Shown here in pieces: positions 51,782 to 59,312 of a DNA stretch of 64,000 nucleotides. The notes under the pieces are model-generated. The model worked only from the letters and a program-made list of their open reading frames with translations. It had not been told where the DNA came from and did not search any database. Numbering within the stretch: the first letter of the stretch is position 1; every line of letters starts with the position of its first letter. The stretch is taken from positions 108,010 through 172,009 of the forward strand of contig JAUYUB010000010.1 of assembly GCA_030692765.1 (NCBI GenBank), read 5' to 3'. Origin of the DNA: Sulfuricurvum sp. GTDB lineage: Bacteria > Campylobacterota > Campylobacteria > Campylobacterales > Sulfurimonadaceae. The translations under genes were made by a program, and so were the position numbers.

Positions 51782-52908
51782 CGAATCTCTCCTTCTATTT
51801 TTTTTGATACTTTATAATTGAGCATGATACCGATCAATTCTTCTTTAGAATATGCATTTAATCTTTCACGTGCTTCCTCTAAATAAAACTCTCGGTCTTC
51901 AGGAGCTGCAACATCTTTCATGTAAAGCAGTTCTTTATCCTGTATTGTCTGAAAAACAGTATTTTTCAATGATTCTTTGGCCATCGTATCATAAAGCTGG
52001 TCACGGCTTAAGGGAATCAAAAAAGAGATGTCTTCTTGCTGTGAATGCTCATAATTGCTCATTTGTTTTTGGGTCAATGAAAAAACAAACGCGCCGATGA
52101 TCTCTCCTCCTCCGTTTTTCATCGGCTGATAAAAGAAATATTTTCCTTTATGTAACAACACATGAGCATCTTTGAGCGCTTGGTAATTAATTCCATTTAA
52201 GAGCTTGATGTCATTTTGTGTGTATTTTGAATTTGCCAAAATGTATTTTTTACCAATCATAGGATTTTCCTGCATAAATACAGCTACTTCATAAAATTGC
52301 TTGTCCATTAATATGTACAGATCAATTCCCAAATGGTCAAAATATTCTTTCGTCGGCTCAAAAAACGAAAGGACCTCTACAAAGCCAAGCATTTTGTCTT
52401 GATTATAAATCGGAACTGTCGCTTTAATTCCCAGCTTGCGCCCTACTTCAATCGCAGAACGGGGATTTTTATGCGTTTGGAAATAAAGCAGATCAGGACG
52501 GTGAAAATCCAATGGCATCCCGGCATACGAATTATCCCAACTGCGTGCAAAAATAACATAATCAGAGGTAATGATTTGTGAGCGTATCAACGCGTTTGTA
52601 TGGGTTTGAATGGATTTCATCCCCTCAGAGAGGATGTCAAATCCTTTATCCTCATCCTCTTGCTCCAACGCATTACTCAGTGCATCATTTTGTGATAGCA
52701 TCAATGCATATCGTAATGCTGTCTCACGTTCTTCTTGGAGTTGATTATTTAAAGAAATGGTTAGCTGATCACTCAAACGCGCGAGAGTCTGTGAGGTCAC
52801 TTCTTTTTTTAAAGACCAAAAAACAATGCTTAGAATGACGAGAATCAATAAAAAGACGGCCACAATTGTTTTTTTATTGCCAAAAAAATCTATTATACGA
52901 TGCATCAT
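51778..52908 (-). CDS. Membrane-anchored periplasmic double-Cache-like sensor lacking a kinase
   Basis: The 376 residues start with one membrane segment (IVAVFLLILVILSIVFW), so nearly all the rest should be periplasmic. The body resembles a double Cache fold with DYVIFARSWDNSYAGMPLDFHRPDLLYFQTHKNPRSAIEVGRKLGIKATVPIYNQDKMLGFVEVLSFFEP and a second YFFYQPMKNGGGEIIGAFVFSL module. There is no kinase, HAMP or methyl-accepting domain. The first ATG (52908, AAAGG 6 bases upstream) is preferred over the TTG at 52914. Probably an auxiliary ligand sensor for the adjacent kinase. Confidence 0.78.
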   Translation of the reverse strand: MMHRIIDFFGNKKTIVAVFLLILVILSIVFWSLKKEVTSQTLARLSDQLTISLNNQLQEERETALRYALMLSQNDALSNALEQEDEDKGFDILSEGMKSIQTHTNALIRSQIITSDYVIFARSWDNSYAGMPLDFHRPDLLYFQTHKNPRSAIEVGRKLGIKATVPIYNQDKMLGFVEVLSFFEPTKEYFDHLGIDLYILMDKQFYEVAVFMQENPMIGKKYILANSKYTQNDIKLLNGINYQALKDAHVLLHKGKYFFYQPMKNGGGEIIGAFVFSLTQKQMSNYEHSQQEDISFLIPLSRDQLYDTMAKESLKNTVFQTIQDKELLYMKDVAAPEDREFYLEEARERLNAYSKEELIGIMLNYKVSKKIEGEIR

Positions 52909-52910
52909 AG

Positions 52911-53972
52911 TCAACCTTTGCGTTTTTTGCCCATTTTATAGACATATGCCAAGACTTCTGCAACCGCAGTAAACAACATATCCGGAATCGGATGGTCGAT
53001 CTCGACTTCTTTATACAGCGATCGTGCCAACGGAGGATTTTGAACCACATGCACTCCATTTTCCCGCGCGATCTTTTTGATCTGAATGGCTATATTATCC
53101 ACCCCTTTGGCAACAACAACAGGCGCATTATGTTTGGTCTCATCGTATTTGATCGCAACAGCATAGTGCGTTGGATTGGTAATGATCACATCGGCTGTCG
53201 GAACCGATGACATCATCCGCTTGCGTGCAGCTTGCATCTGAATCTGACGGATTTTAGCCTTGATGTGCGGATCCCCTTCCATATTCTTGAACTCATCTTT
53301 GACCTCTTGCATCGACATTTTGAGCTTGTCAAAATAGTGCTTACGCGTCATCACGAGATCAATCACCGCAAAGACAAATAAAATAACCAACATCACAGCC
53401 GCTATAATAATCGCTTTCTCAGCAAACCACGACATCTGTTCCCATAAGCCAAAAAGTGCCACAGTTGGCAGTTCTTTGATAAATGACCAAAAAAATAAAA
53501 ATCCGACTCCCAATGCCGTAAAAGATTTAAACGTGATCTTCAGCGACTCCATCACTTTTTGCATACTAAGCATATTTTTTAATCCGGCAATTGGATCGAG
53601 TTTGGAAAAATTGGGCGCAAGTGGTTTGGTCGTAAAGTTGAATCCGATTTGTGCCACCGTACCCGCAATCCCTGCAACGGCAATGATAATCGTAATAGGA
53701 AGAGCCATGATGAGAAATTCTTTAAACGTCACAAAAGCGATATCGATCAAATTGGCTTGTTCTAAGGGATGATTCATCAAAGAAAAATAGTAACGAACCA
53801 GATTCAAAAGACGCTCGGCAATAAACGAGAACATCATCCACAGTGCCAAGATGGCGACGATCAGGATTAAAACGCCGGCAATATCCTGACTTTTAGGGAC
53901 ATTACCTTCCGCCCTTGCGTCTTCGAGTTTCTTGGCGGTGGGTTCTTCTGTTTTTTCTTGATCGTCTGCCAC
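52911..53972 (-). CDS. flhB: Flagellar export apparatus protein FlhB
   Basis: Membrane component of the flagellar type III export gate and substrate-specificity switch. KTEEPTAKKLEDARAEGNVPKSQDI is the family N-terminus; four membrane segments follow, then the cytoplasmic domain with the autocleavage motif NPTH in VIITNPTHYAVAIKYDE. It is 353 residues. It stands apart from the fliM/fliY cluster, between nadC (3 bases) and the Cache sensor (2 bases). Confidence 0.96.
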   Translation of the reverse strand: MADDQEKTEEPTAKKLEDARAEGNVPKSQDIAGVLILIVAILALWMMFSFIAERLLNLVRYYFSLMNHPLEQANLIDIAFVTFKEFLIMALPITIIIAVAGIAGTVAQIGFNFTTKPLAPNFSKLDPIAGLKNMLSMQKVMESLKITFKSFTALGVGFLFFWSFIKELPTVALFGLWEQMSWFAEKAIIIAAVMLVILFVFAVIDLVMTRKHYFDKLKMSMQEVKDEFKNMEGDPHIKAKIRQIQMQAARKRMMSSVPTADVIITNPTHYAVAIKYDETKHNAPVVVAKGVDNIAIQIKKIARENGVHVVQNPPLARSLYKEVEIDHPIPDMLFTAVAEVLAYVYKMGKKRKG

Positions 53973-53975
53973 AGA

Positions 53976-54791
53976 TTAATCCATTTTCATGGACAGATCA
54001 ATCCATTTGGCTTGATGAATCATAGCCCCCGAACTGATAGCATCGACACCTGTTTTGGCATACTCTTCAATCGTATCCAACGTTATATTACCGCTGGCTT
54101 CAAGCAATACACTGCTGTGATGTTTCCATTTGTACTCGACTACTGCACGCAGCTGTTGTACAGACATATTGTCACACATCACAATATCCGCTCCCATTTC
54201 CATCGCTTTTTTAGCCATCTCTATCGTTTCGGCTTCGATTTCGATTTTTGCCGTAAACGGGATCTTGGCCCGTGCGTCTTCCATAAAGCTTTCTAAGTTT
54301 TCAATAGTCTTGAGGTGCGTGTCTTTGAGCATCAGCGCATCATCCAGCCCCATACGATGATTGGTCGCTCCGCCGACACGGGTCGCGTATTTTTCAAAAT
54401 TACGCAACAGCGGGCGGGTCTTTCGCGTATCCAGAAGCCTGGTTCCATACGGTGCGATCAAATCCACATATTGACGCGTCAAGCTCGCAATCGAACTGGC
54501 ATGCAGCAGCATATTGAGTAATGTCCGTTCAATACGCAAAAGGGTATGTGAATCGCCTGAGAGTTCCATCAGCACCTCTCCCTTTGCAAACCGTTCTCCA
54601 TCATGTTTGTGCCAAAGAATCTCAAAATTTTGGATACTCGCTAGCACGCGCAAATATTCTTCTCCCGCAAGGACACCATCGCTTTTGGCAATGATTTTAG
54701 CTGAAGCTGCAACGTGTGCTGAAACACGGGCATATAAATCACCGCGTCCGATGTCTTCGGCCAGTACATCACGGATAAATTGTTCTATCAT
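53976..54791 (-). CDS. nadC: Nicotinate-nucleotide pyrophosphorylase NadC
   Basis: Quinolinate phosphoribosyltransferase of de novo NAD synthesis. DVLAEDIGRGDLYA, LDTRKTRPLLRNFEKYATRVGGATNHRMGLDDALMLKDTH and IEIEAETIEMAKKAMEMGADIVMCDNMS are typical, with the final VLLEASGNITLDTIEEYAKTGVDAISSGA. It is 271 residues. It overlaps nadA by 4 bases and feeds directly on its product. Confidence 0.95.
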   Translation of the reverse strand: MIEQFIRDVLAEDIGRGDLYARVSAHVAASAKIIAKSDGVLAGEEYLRVLASIQNFEILWHKHDGERFAKGEVLMELSGDSHTLLRIERTLLNMLLHASSIASLTRQYVDLIAPYGTRLLDTRKTRPLLRNFEKYATRVGGATNHRMGLDDALMLKDTHLKTIENLESFMEDARAKIPFTAKIEIEAETIEMAKKAMEMGADIVMCDNMSVQQLRAVVEYKWKHHSSVLLEASGNITLDTIEEYAKTGVDAISSGAMIHQAKWIDLSMKMD

Positions 54792-55792
54792 AATGCCAAC
54801 ATCCGATCCAGTGCAATTTTGGCCCAGTAAGCCGTCTCTTCATCCACTTCGATCTCATTGATCGGATTTCCGTCTTCGATCGATTTGAGGGTCAAATACA
54901 AATCTTCCAGCGTTGTTTCGTTCATCGTCGGACATTCGGGCTTTGTGCTTGAGAGGACATAAGTGTTTTTAGCACGCAGGCGGTTCACCATGTTGAACTC
55001 TGTCCCTACCGCGACTTTTTGATCCTCGGGCAACTCGGTAATGTACTTGATAAGCTGTGACGTCGATCCTACAAAATCGGCTTTGGCACAGATGGCAGGA
55101 TCACACTCAGGGTGTACTGCGATCAAAATGCCCGGATATTTGTTGCGGTAAAATTCGATGTCATCCACGGTAAAGAGCTGATGAACGGCGCAAAAACCGT
55201 TGTAACAGATAATATCTGCCTCATTGGGATCAGTGTCATCCCCGATAACACATGATTTCAGACCCATCATGTTGGCAATGTTTTGTCCCAGACAGCGATC
55301 AGGTACAAAGAGGATCTTTTTCCCCTCGCTCAGTGCTTTTTCGATAATCATTTTAGCATTGGAGCTGGTACAGACCATCCCGCCCATTTTTCCCACTTTG
55401 GCTTTTACATCGGCATTGGAATTGATGTAAGTAATGGGCAAAATGTTTTCAGCTTTAATTCCGTGCTTTTCCAAATAGGCAATCGACTCATCAAAATAGA
55501 GGCTGTCAATCATCCGGGCCATCGCACAGCACGCGACTTTTGGCATCAATACCCGTTTTTCAGGACTGAGAATTTTTACACTTTGTCCCATGAAACCGAC
55601 GCCGCAAAAGACTACAAATTTTTTGTCATCCGCCATGGTACGCCGGGCTAGTTCAAGCGAGTCACCCGTAATATCCCCCATTTCAAACACTTCATCACGC
55701 TGATAAAAGTGTGCGACAACGGTGACGCTAAGGCGCTTTTTCAAATCAATAATTTTTTGTTTTAATTCTTCAGTAGTATAGGTCAAAATCAT
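54788..55792 (-). CDS. nadA: Quinolinate synthase NadA
   Basis: [4Fe-4S] enzyme that condenses iminoaspartate with dihydroxyacetone phosphate to give quinolinate. Cluster cysteines occur in VVFCGVGFMG, GMVCTSSNA and KPECPTMNE, and VAHFYQRDEVFEMGD is the family N-terminal motif. It is 334 residues. No nadB is present in the window. It begins 17 bases after the predicted start of a transcript from the nadA/plsY palindromic promoter. Confidence 0.95.
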   Translation of the reverse strand: MILTYTTEELKQKIIDLKKRLSVTVVAHFYQRDEVFEMGDITGDSLELARRTMADDKKFVVFCGVGFMGQSVKILSPEKRVLMPKVACCAMARMIDSLYFDESIAYLEKHGIKAENILPITYINSNADVKAKVGKMGGMVCTSSNAKMIIEKALSEGKKILFVPDRCLGQNIANMMGLKSCVIGDDTDPNEADIICYNGFCAVHQLFTVDDIEFYRNKYPGILIAVHPECDPAICAKADFVGSTSQLIKYITELPEDQKVAVGTEFNMVNRLRAKNTYVLSSTKPECPTMNETTLEDLYLTLKSIEDGNPINEIEVDEETAYWAKIALDRMLAL

Positions 55793-55808
55793 TCCTTGAG
55801 TCTCATTA

Positions 55809-55844
55809 GGATGTTATTATATCTTTTGAAATATAATAGCATCC
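55809..55844. promoter_or_regulatory. Symmetric divergent promoter between nadA and plsY
   Basis: A 14-base inverted repeat (one G/T pair) with an 8-base loop, CTTTTGAA, sits in the 80-base gap. Each arm contains a TATAAT -10 element, plus strand at 55832-55837 and minus strand at 55816-55821. The two -10 boxes thus face outward from one palindrome, fitting transcription of nadA to the left and plsY to the right. No T-run follows either arm outward, so it is not an obvious terminator. Confidence 0.6.
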
Positions 55845-55872
55845 AAAATTTATTTACAAAGAGTACTTTATC

Positions 55873-56487
55873 ATGGAATTTTTATTTAATCAAAACGTAC
55901 AGTTTTACCTTCTTGCCTATGCTCTTGGCGGTATCCCTTTTGGAATGATCCTCGCAAAATTCTTTGCAGGGGTCAATGTTAAAGAATCGGGTTCAGGAAG
56001 TATAGGAGCTACAAATGTACTGCGTGTGGTCAAAGAGACCAATCCCTCGTTAGCCAAAAAGCTGGGTGCCGCAACACTCGCGCTGGATGCCCTCAAAGGG
56101 ATCGCGGTTGTGTTGGCCGCTAAATATTTTGAAATGAGTGAATCCGTTGTATGGCTTGTGGCTGTTCTTGCCGTTGTCGGTCATTGCTTCAGCCCTTATC
56201 TGTGGTTTGAAGGAGGCAAGGGGGTTGCTACTGGCATGGGCGTTATGGCAGTTATGCTTCCCGTAGAGACCGCGATCGCTCTTGCAGTATGGGCAATTGC
56301 TGCAAAAACCATCCGTATCTCTTCTCTTTCCTCAATGATGGGGCTGTTGGCGCTTATTATTGCTTCATTCATCCTCCATCCTGACATGTTTCATGCACCC
56401 GTACTCTTTATCGCCTTTATCCTCTTTTACAAACACATCCCTAACTTTGTCCGTCTTTTCAAAGGAGAAGAGAAACGCGTCGCATGA
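55873..56487 (+). CDS. plsY: Acyl-phosphate glycerol-3-phosphate acyltransferase PlsY
   Basis: Inner-membrane enzyme that makes lysophosphatidic acid from acyl-phosphate. YALGGIPFGMILAKFFAGVNVKESGSGSIGATNVLRV, FEGGKGVATGMGVM and YKHIPNFVRLFKGEEKR are the three family motifs. About five membrane segments, 204 residues. The stop overlaps the folB start by 4 bases. Confidence 0.95.
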   Translation: MEFLFNQNVQFYLLAYALGGIPFGMILAKFFAGVNVKESGSGSIGATNVLRVVKETNPSLAKKLGAATLALDALKGIAVVLAAKYFEMSESVVWLVAVLAVVGHCFSPYLWFEGGKGVATGMGVMAVMLPVETAIALAVWAIAAKTIRISSLSSMMGLLALIIASFILHPDMFHAPVLFIAFILFYKHIPNFVRLFKGEEKRVA

Positions 56488-56810
56488 CCATTCTCATCGA
56501 AAACCTCACCCTTGATTCCATTATTGGGATCTTAGAGTCTGAGCGCGTCACCCCTCAAAAAGTGATCATTGACTGTATCATCAACTACCATTACACAGAA
56601 AATACTTTTATAAATTACGCACAAATCTCCGAGCATATACAAAACAGCATCCAAAAAAATGAGTTTTTTCTAATTGAAGAAGCCCTACAATCACTGGGAA
56701 TTTCCCTTAAGAAAGAGTTTTCTTCTATTACTACTCTCTCACTCACTTTACGAAAACCCGATATTCTGAGCAACTGCACCGTCGGTGTCCAAGAGAATTT
56801 CATTTTTTAA
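56484..56810 (+). CDS. folB: Dihydroneopterin aldolase-like protein FolB
   Basis: A 108-residue tunnelling-fold protein. LTLDSIIGILESERVTPQKVIIDCIINYHYTENTFINYAQISEHIQNSIQKNEFFLIEEALQSLG matches FolB, which cleaves dihydroneopterin in folate synthesis. The sequence is divergent, as usual in this phylum, and epimerase activity cannot be excluded. The folK gene of the same pathway is at 27264. Confidence 0.82.
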   Translation: MTILIENLTLDSIIGILESERVTPQKVIIDCIINYHYTENTFINYAQISEHIQNSIQKNEFFLIEEALQSLGISLKKEFSSITTLSLTLRKPDILSNCTVGVQENFIF

Positions 56811-56821
56811 AGAAAATTGAA

Positions 56822-56856
56822 TAAAACTTTAAGATTTTCTAAAACTGTGTTATAAT
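56822..56856 (+). promoter_or_regulatory. Promoter and possible autoregulatory repeats before the HsrA-like regulator
   Basis: An extended -10, TGTTATAAT, ends at 56856, 32 bases before the ATG. Two TAAAACT direct repeats (56822-56828 and 56840-56846) flank a TTTAAGATTTTC stretch that covers the -35 region. Repeats overlapping a promoter fit autoregulation by the adjacent regulator. A GAGGA ribosome site is 6 bases before the ATG. Confidence 0.5.
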
Positions 56857-56888
56857 TTTGCCAAAATATCCGCTTTTGAGGAACGTAA

Positions 56889-57563
56889 ATGCGCATTCTA
56901 ATCATTGAAGACGAAGTAACACTTAACAAAACTCTTTCAGAAGGCCTCAAAGAGTTTGGCTACCAAAGCGATGTCGTTGAGACACTAAAAGACGGCGAGT
57001 ACTATCTCGACATCCGAAACTATGACCTGATTTTGATGGACTGGATGCTTCCTGATGGCAACAGTGTTGACATCATTCCTGATATCAAATCTAATACTCC
57101 GAAAACCGTTGTTGTTGTTCTCTCAGCTCGTGATGACAATCAAAGTGAAATTGATGCCCTACGTGCAGGTGCAGATGACTATATCCGTAAGCCGTTTGAC
57201 TTTGATGTACTCATCGCTCGTATCGAGGCGCGTTTGCGTTTTGGCGGAAGCAACATCATCGAGATCGATGATCTTATCATCAATCCGGAAGAAGAAAAAA
57301 TTATCTACAAAGAAAAAGAGATCGAACTCAAAGGAAAACCTTTTGAAGTTCTCACTCACCTTGCTCGCCACCGTGATCAAATCGTCTCTAAAGAGCAATT
57401 GCTCGACGCAATTTGGGAAGAGCCTGAGCTAGTAACGCCAAACGTTATCGAAGTTGCTATCAACCAGATTCGTCAAAAAATGGACAAGCCATTAGGTATT
57501 ACAACGATTGAAACGGTTCGCCGTCGCGGATACCGTTTTTGTTTCCCTAAAGAAGTTAACTAG
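56889..57563 (+). CDS. HsrA/CosR-like OmpR-family response regulator with intact receiver
   Basis: A 224-residue regulator. Its effector domain (EEKIIYKEKEIELKGKPFEVLTHLARHRDQIVSKEQLLDAIWEEPELVTPNVIEVAINQIRQKMDKPLGITTIETVRRRGYRFCFPK) is, as I recall, almost identical to Helicobacter HP1043 (HsrA) and Campylobacter CosR, essential regulators of redox and housekeeping genes. Unlike HP1043, whose receiver lacks the phosphoacceptor, this receiver has E7-D8, D51 (LILMDWMLPDG), S79 and K101. A kinase gene follows after 126 bases. Confidence 0.88.
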   Translation: MRILIIEDEVTLNKTLSEGLKEFGYQSDVVETLKDGEYYLDIRNYDLILMDWMLPDGNSVDIIPDIKSNTPKTVVVVLSARDDNQSEIDALRAGADDYIRKPFDFDVLIARIEARLRFGGSNIIEIDDLIINPEEEKIIYKEKEIELKGKPFEVLTHLARHRDQIVSKEQLLDAIWEEPELVTPNVIEVAINQIRQKMDKPLGITTIETVRRRGYRFCFPKEVN

Positions 57564-57577
57564 GTCATGCTAAACGC

Positions 57578-57666
57578 TAAAACGAATACATCCGTTTTAT
57601 AGCGGCAAGGACTAAAGTCCTTTGCAATCCCCTAAAGCTTTTCGCAAAGATGCGAAAGTTTTAAGC
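57578..57666 (+). other. Three consecutive hairpins between regulator and kinase genes
   Basis: The 126-base gap is filled by three inverted repeats: TAAAACG/CGTTTTA with an 8-base loop (57578-57599), GCAAGGACT/AGTCCTTTGC with a 2-base loop (57605-57625), and CTTTTCGC/GCGAAAG (57638-57658) with possible flanking GCTT/AAGC pairs. None has a T-run, so they are not plain terminators. They could tune kinase expression through RNA processing or be a dispersed repeat; no other copy was found in this window. Confidence 0.5.
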
Positions 57667-57689
57667 AACAATCTAAAGAGAGACACATT

Positions 57690-58982
57690 ATGTTTTCTAA
57701 ACGGAGTATACGACGTCGCTTTCTCATTCAGCTTATTATCGCTTCAGCGGCTCTGGTCGTTCTTTTTTCCTCCTTTCTTTATCTCTTTATCAAACAATCC
57801 ATTTACGATGAAAAACAATCCGAACTTATCACTAAAGCTCAAAATATTTCTGCATCTAAATCCATCTCAGCTCTACAGCAAACAACATCAGACCAATCCT
57901 CAGAATTAACCATTGATTTAATAACTCTAGAAAAAAACGAAGCATCTCTGGAATTTTTTGAAACAACGCATCAAGAGGCAACGACCTTAACATTGATTTA
58001 TCCGTTTGATTTTGAACACTCAACCTATCTCAAAGTGAGTCGTGACATTACTGCGACCAAAAATCTTTTACAAAAAATACTCAAATCCATTTTCATCATC
58101 AATGCCTTTGGCTTTATCGTTATCTTACTCTATGCAATTGCTTTTTCAAAGATGCTGATTGCTCCAGTAAGTGCTTTAACCAAACGTCTGGCTAACATGA
58201 ACGAACATCTCCTTCGCCCCATTAGAGTAGATCAATTACCCGAAGAATTCGAACCTCTTGGAGAGACACTAAATCGTCTGATGGGACGTATACAAAACTT
58301 TGTTAAATATCAAAAAGAGCTTTTTATTGGGACTGCACATGAGCTCAAAACACCGCTTGCAGTTATCAAGCTCAAAAATCAAGTCACCCTCATCAAAAAG
58401 CGAAGTGCCGAAGAGTATATTGAAGCCCTGAGAGTCACCAATCAAAGTGTCGACGATATGAACAAAATCGTCAGTGACATCCTTAACATAGGACGCCAAG
58501 AGGGGGCTCAGCTAGAGATGCCAGCCGAAGCCGATATCATTCAAATTCTGAAAAAATGGGAAGGAGATTTTGCACTGCTTTCACACAGTGAAAATAAAAA
58601 TCTCAAAACACATTTTGAACCCGAATCCTTCACCGCCGTTTTACAAGTCACTTTACTGAATCAAATTTTGCAAAACTTCTTACAAAATGCAATGAAATTC
58701 ACCCCCCCAGGAAAAACAATCCTCTTTCAAAGCCACCTTGAGGGTACCGATATTATTGTTGAAGTGATTGATGAGGGATGCGGTGTCGATGAAACGGTAG
58801 ATCTCTTCGCCCCTTTCAAGCGTCAAGGAAACAAATCAGGCGTTGGATTAGGACTGTTTTTGGCAAAAAGTGCCGCGGAAGGTATCGGTGCAAATATTAC
58901 GATTACTAACCGTACAGACGGTATTGATGGTACGATTGCACGACTCGTTTTACCGGCCAAGCTTTACTGTTTATTGCCCTAA
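57690..58982 (+). CDS. Sensor histidine kinase partnered with the HsrA-like regulator
   Basis: A 430-residue inner-membrane kinase. Two membrane segments (LIQLIIASAALVVLFSSFLYLF and IFIINAFGFIVILLYAIAF) enclose a periplasmic domain of about 95 residues. A HAMP-like region and the H box GTAHELKTPLAVIKLKN (H217) follow, then NAMKFTPPGKTI, DEGCGVDE and GLGLFLAKSAAEG of the ATPase domain. The stimulus is unknown. Gene order makes it the probable kinase of the upstream regulator. Confidence 0.9.
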   Translation: MFSKRSIRRRFLIQLIIASAALVVLFSSFLYLFIKQSIYDEKQSELITKAQNISASKSISALQQTTSDQSSELTIDLITLEKNEASLEFFETTHQEATTLTLIYPFDFEHSTYLKVSRDITATKNLLQKILKSIFIINAFGFIVILLYAIAFSKMLIAPVSALTKRLANMNEHLLRPIRVDQLPEEFEPLGETLNRLMGRIQNFVKYQKELFIGTAHELKTPLAVIKLKNQVTLIKKRSAEEYIEALRVTNQSVDDMNKIVSDILNIGRQEGAQLEMPAEADIIQILKKWEGDFALLSHSENKNLKTHFEPESFTAVLQVTLLNQILQNFLQNAMKFTPPGKTILFQSHLEGTDIIVEVIDEGCGVDETVDLFAPFKRQGNKSGVGLGLFLAKSAAEGIGANITITNRTDGIDGTIARLVLPAKLYCLLP

Positions 58983-59057
58983 CGTAAATAAAACCTTCTA
59001 TTAAGGTAGATTTTGATATAAATCGCCCATTATCATATTACCAAACAAGGTTTAACT

Positions 59058-59312
59058 ATGCCACTTATCATTACGGATGAATGTATTGCATGCGATGCAT
59101 GCCGAGAAGAGTGTCCAATGGACGCTATAGAAGAAGGCGATCCAATTTATTTTATCGAACCGGATCGTTGTACAGAGTGTGTTGGATTGTACGATGAACC
59201 AGCATGTATTCCAGTCTGCCCTGTCGATTGTATCATTCCAGACAAAGAAAATGTTGAAACAACCCAAGAGCTTCTTTATAAGTTTAAGCAACTGACAGAA
59301 GAAGAAGAATAA
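59058..59312 (+). CDS. 2[4Fe-4S] ferredoxin (Alvin/YfhL type)
   Basis: An 84-residue low-potential electron carrier. The first cluster motif is CIACDACREECP (C9, C12, C15, C19). The second is CTECVGLYDEPACIPVCP (C38, C41, C50, C54), with the 8-residue insertion between the second and third cysteines and a C-terminal helix that mark the Allochromatium-type ferredoxins. The tail is acidic (ETTQELLYKFKQLTEEEE). ppx starts directly after its stop codon. Confidence 0.94.
   Translation: MPLIITDECIACDACREECPMDAIEEGDPIYFIEPDRCTECVGLYDEPACIPVCPVDCIIPDKENVETTQELLYKFKQLTEEEE

Noticed and set aside
57622-57909. 95-residue ORF overlapping the hairpin region and kinase start
   Set aside because: Same strand, other frame; begins within hairpin sequence and its end is a shadow of the kinase N-terminus.
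58983-59057. ACCTT/AAGGT stem after the kinase as terminator
   Set aside because: The 5-base stem with a poor T-run is too weak to call.
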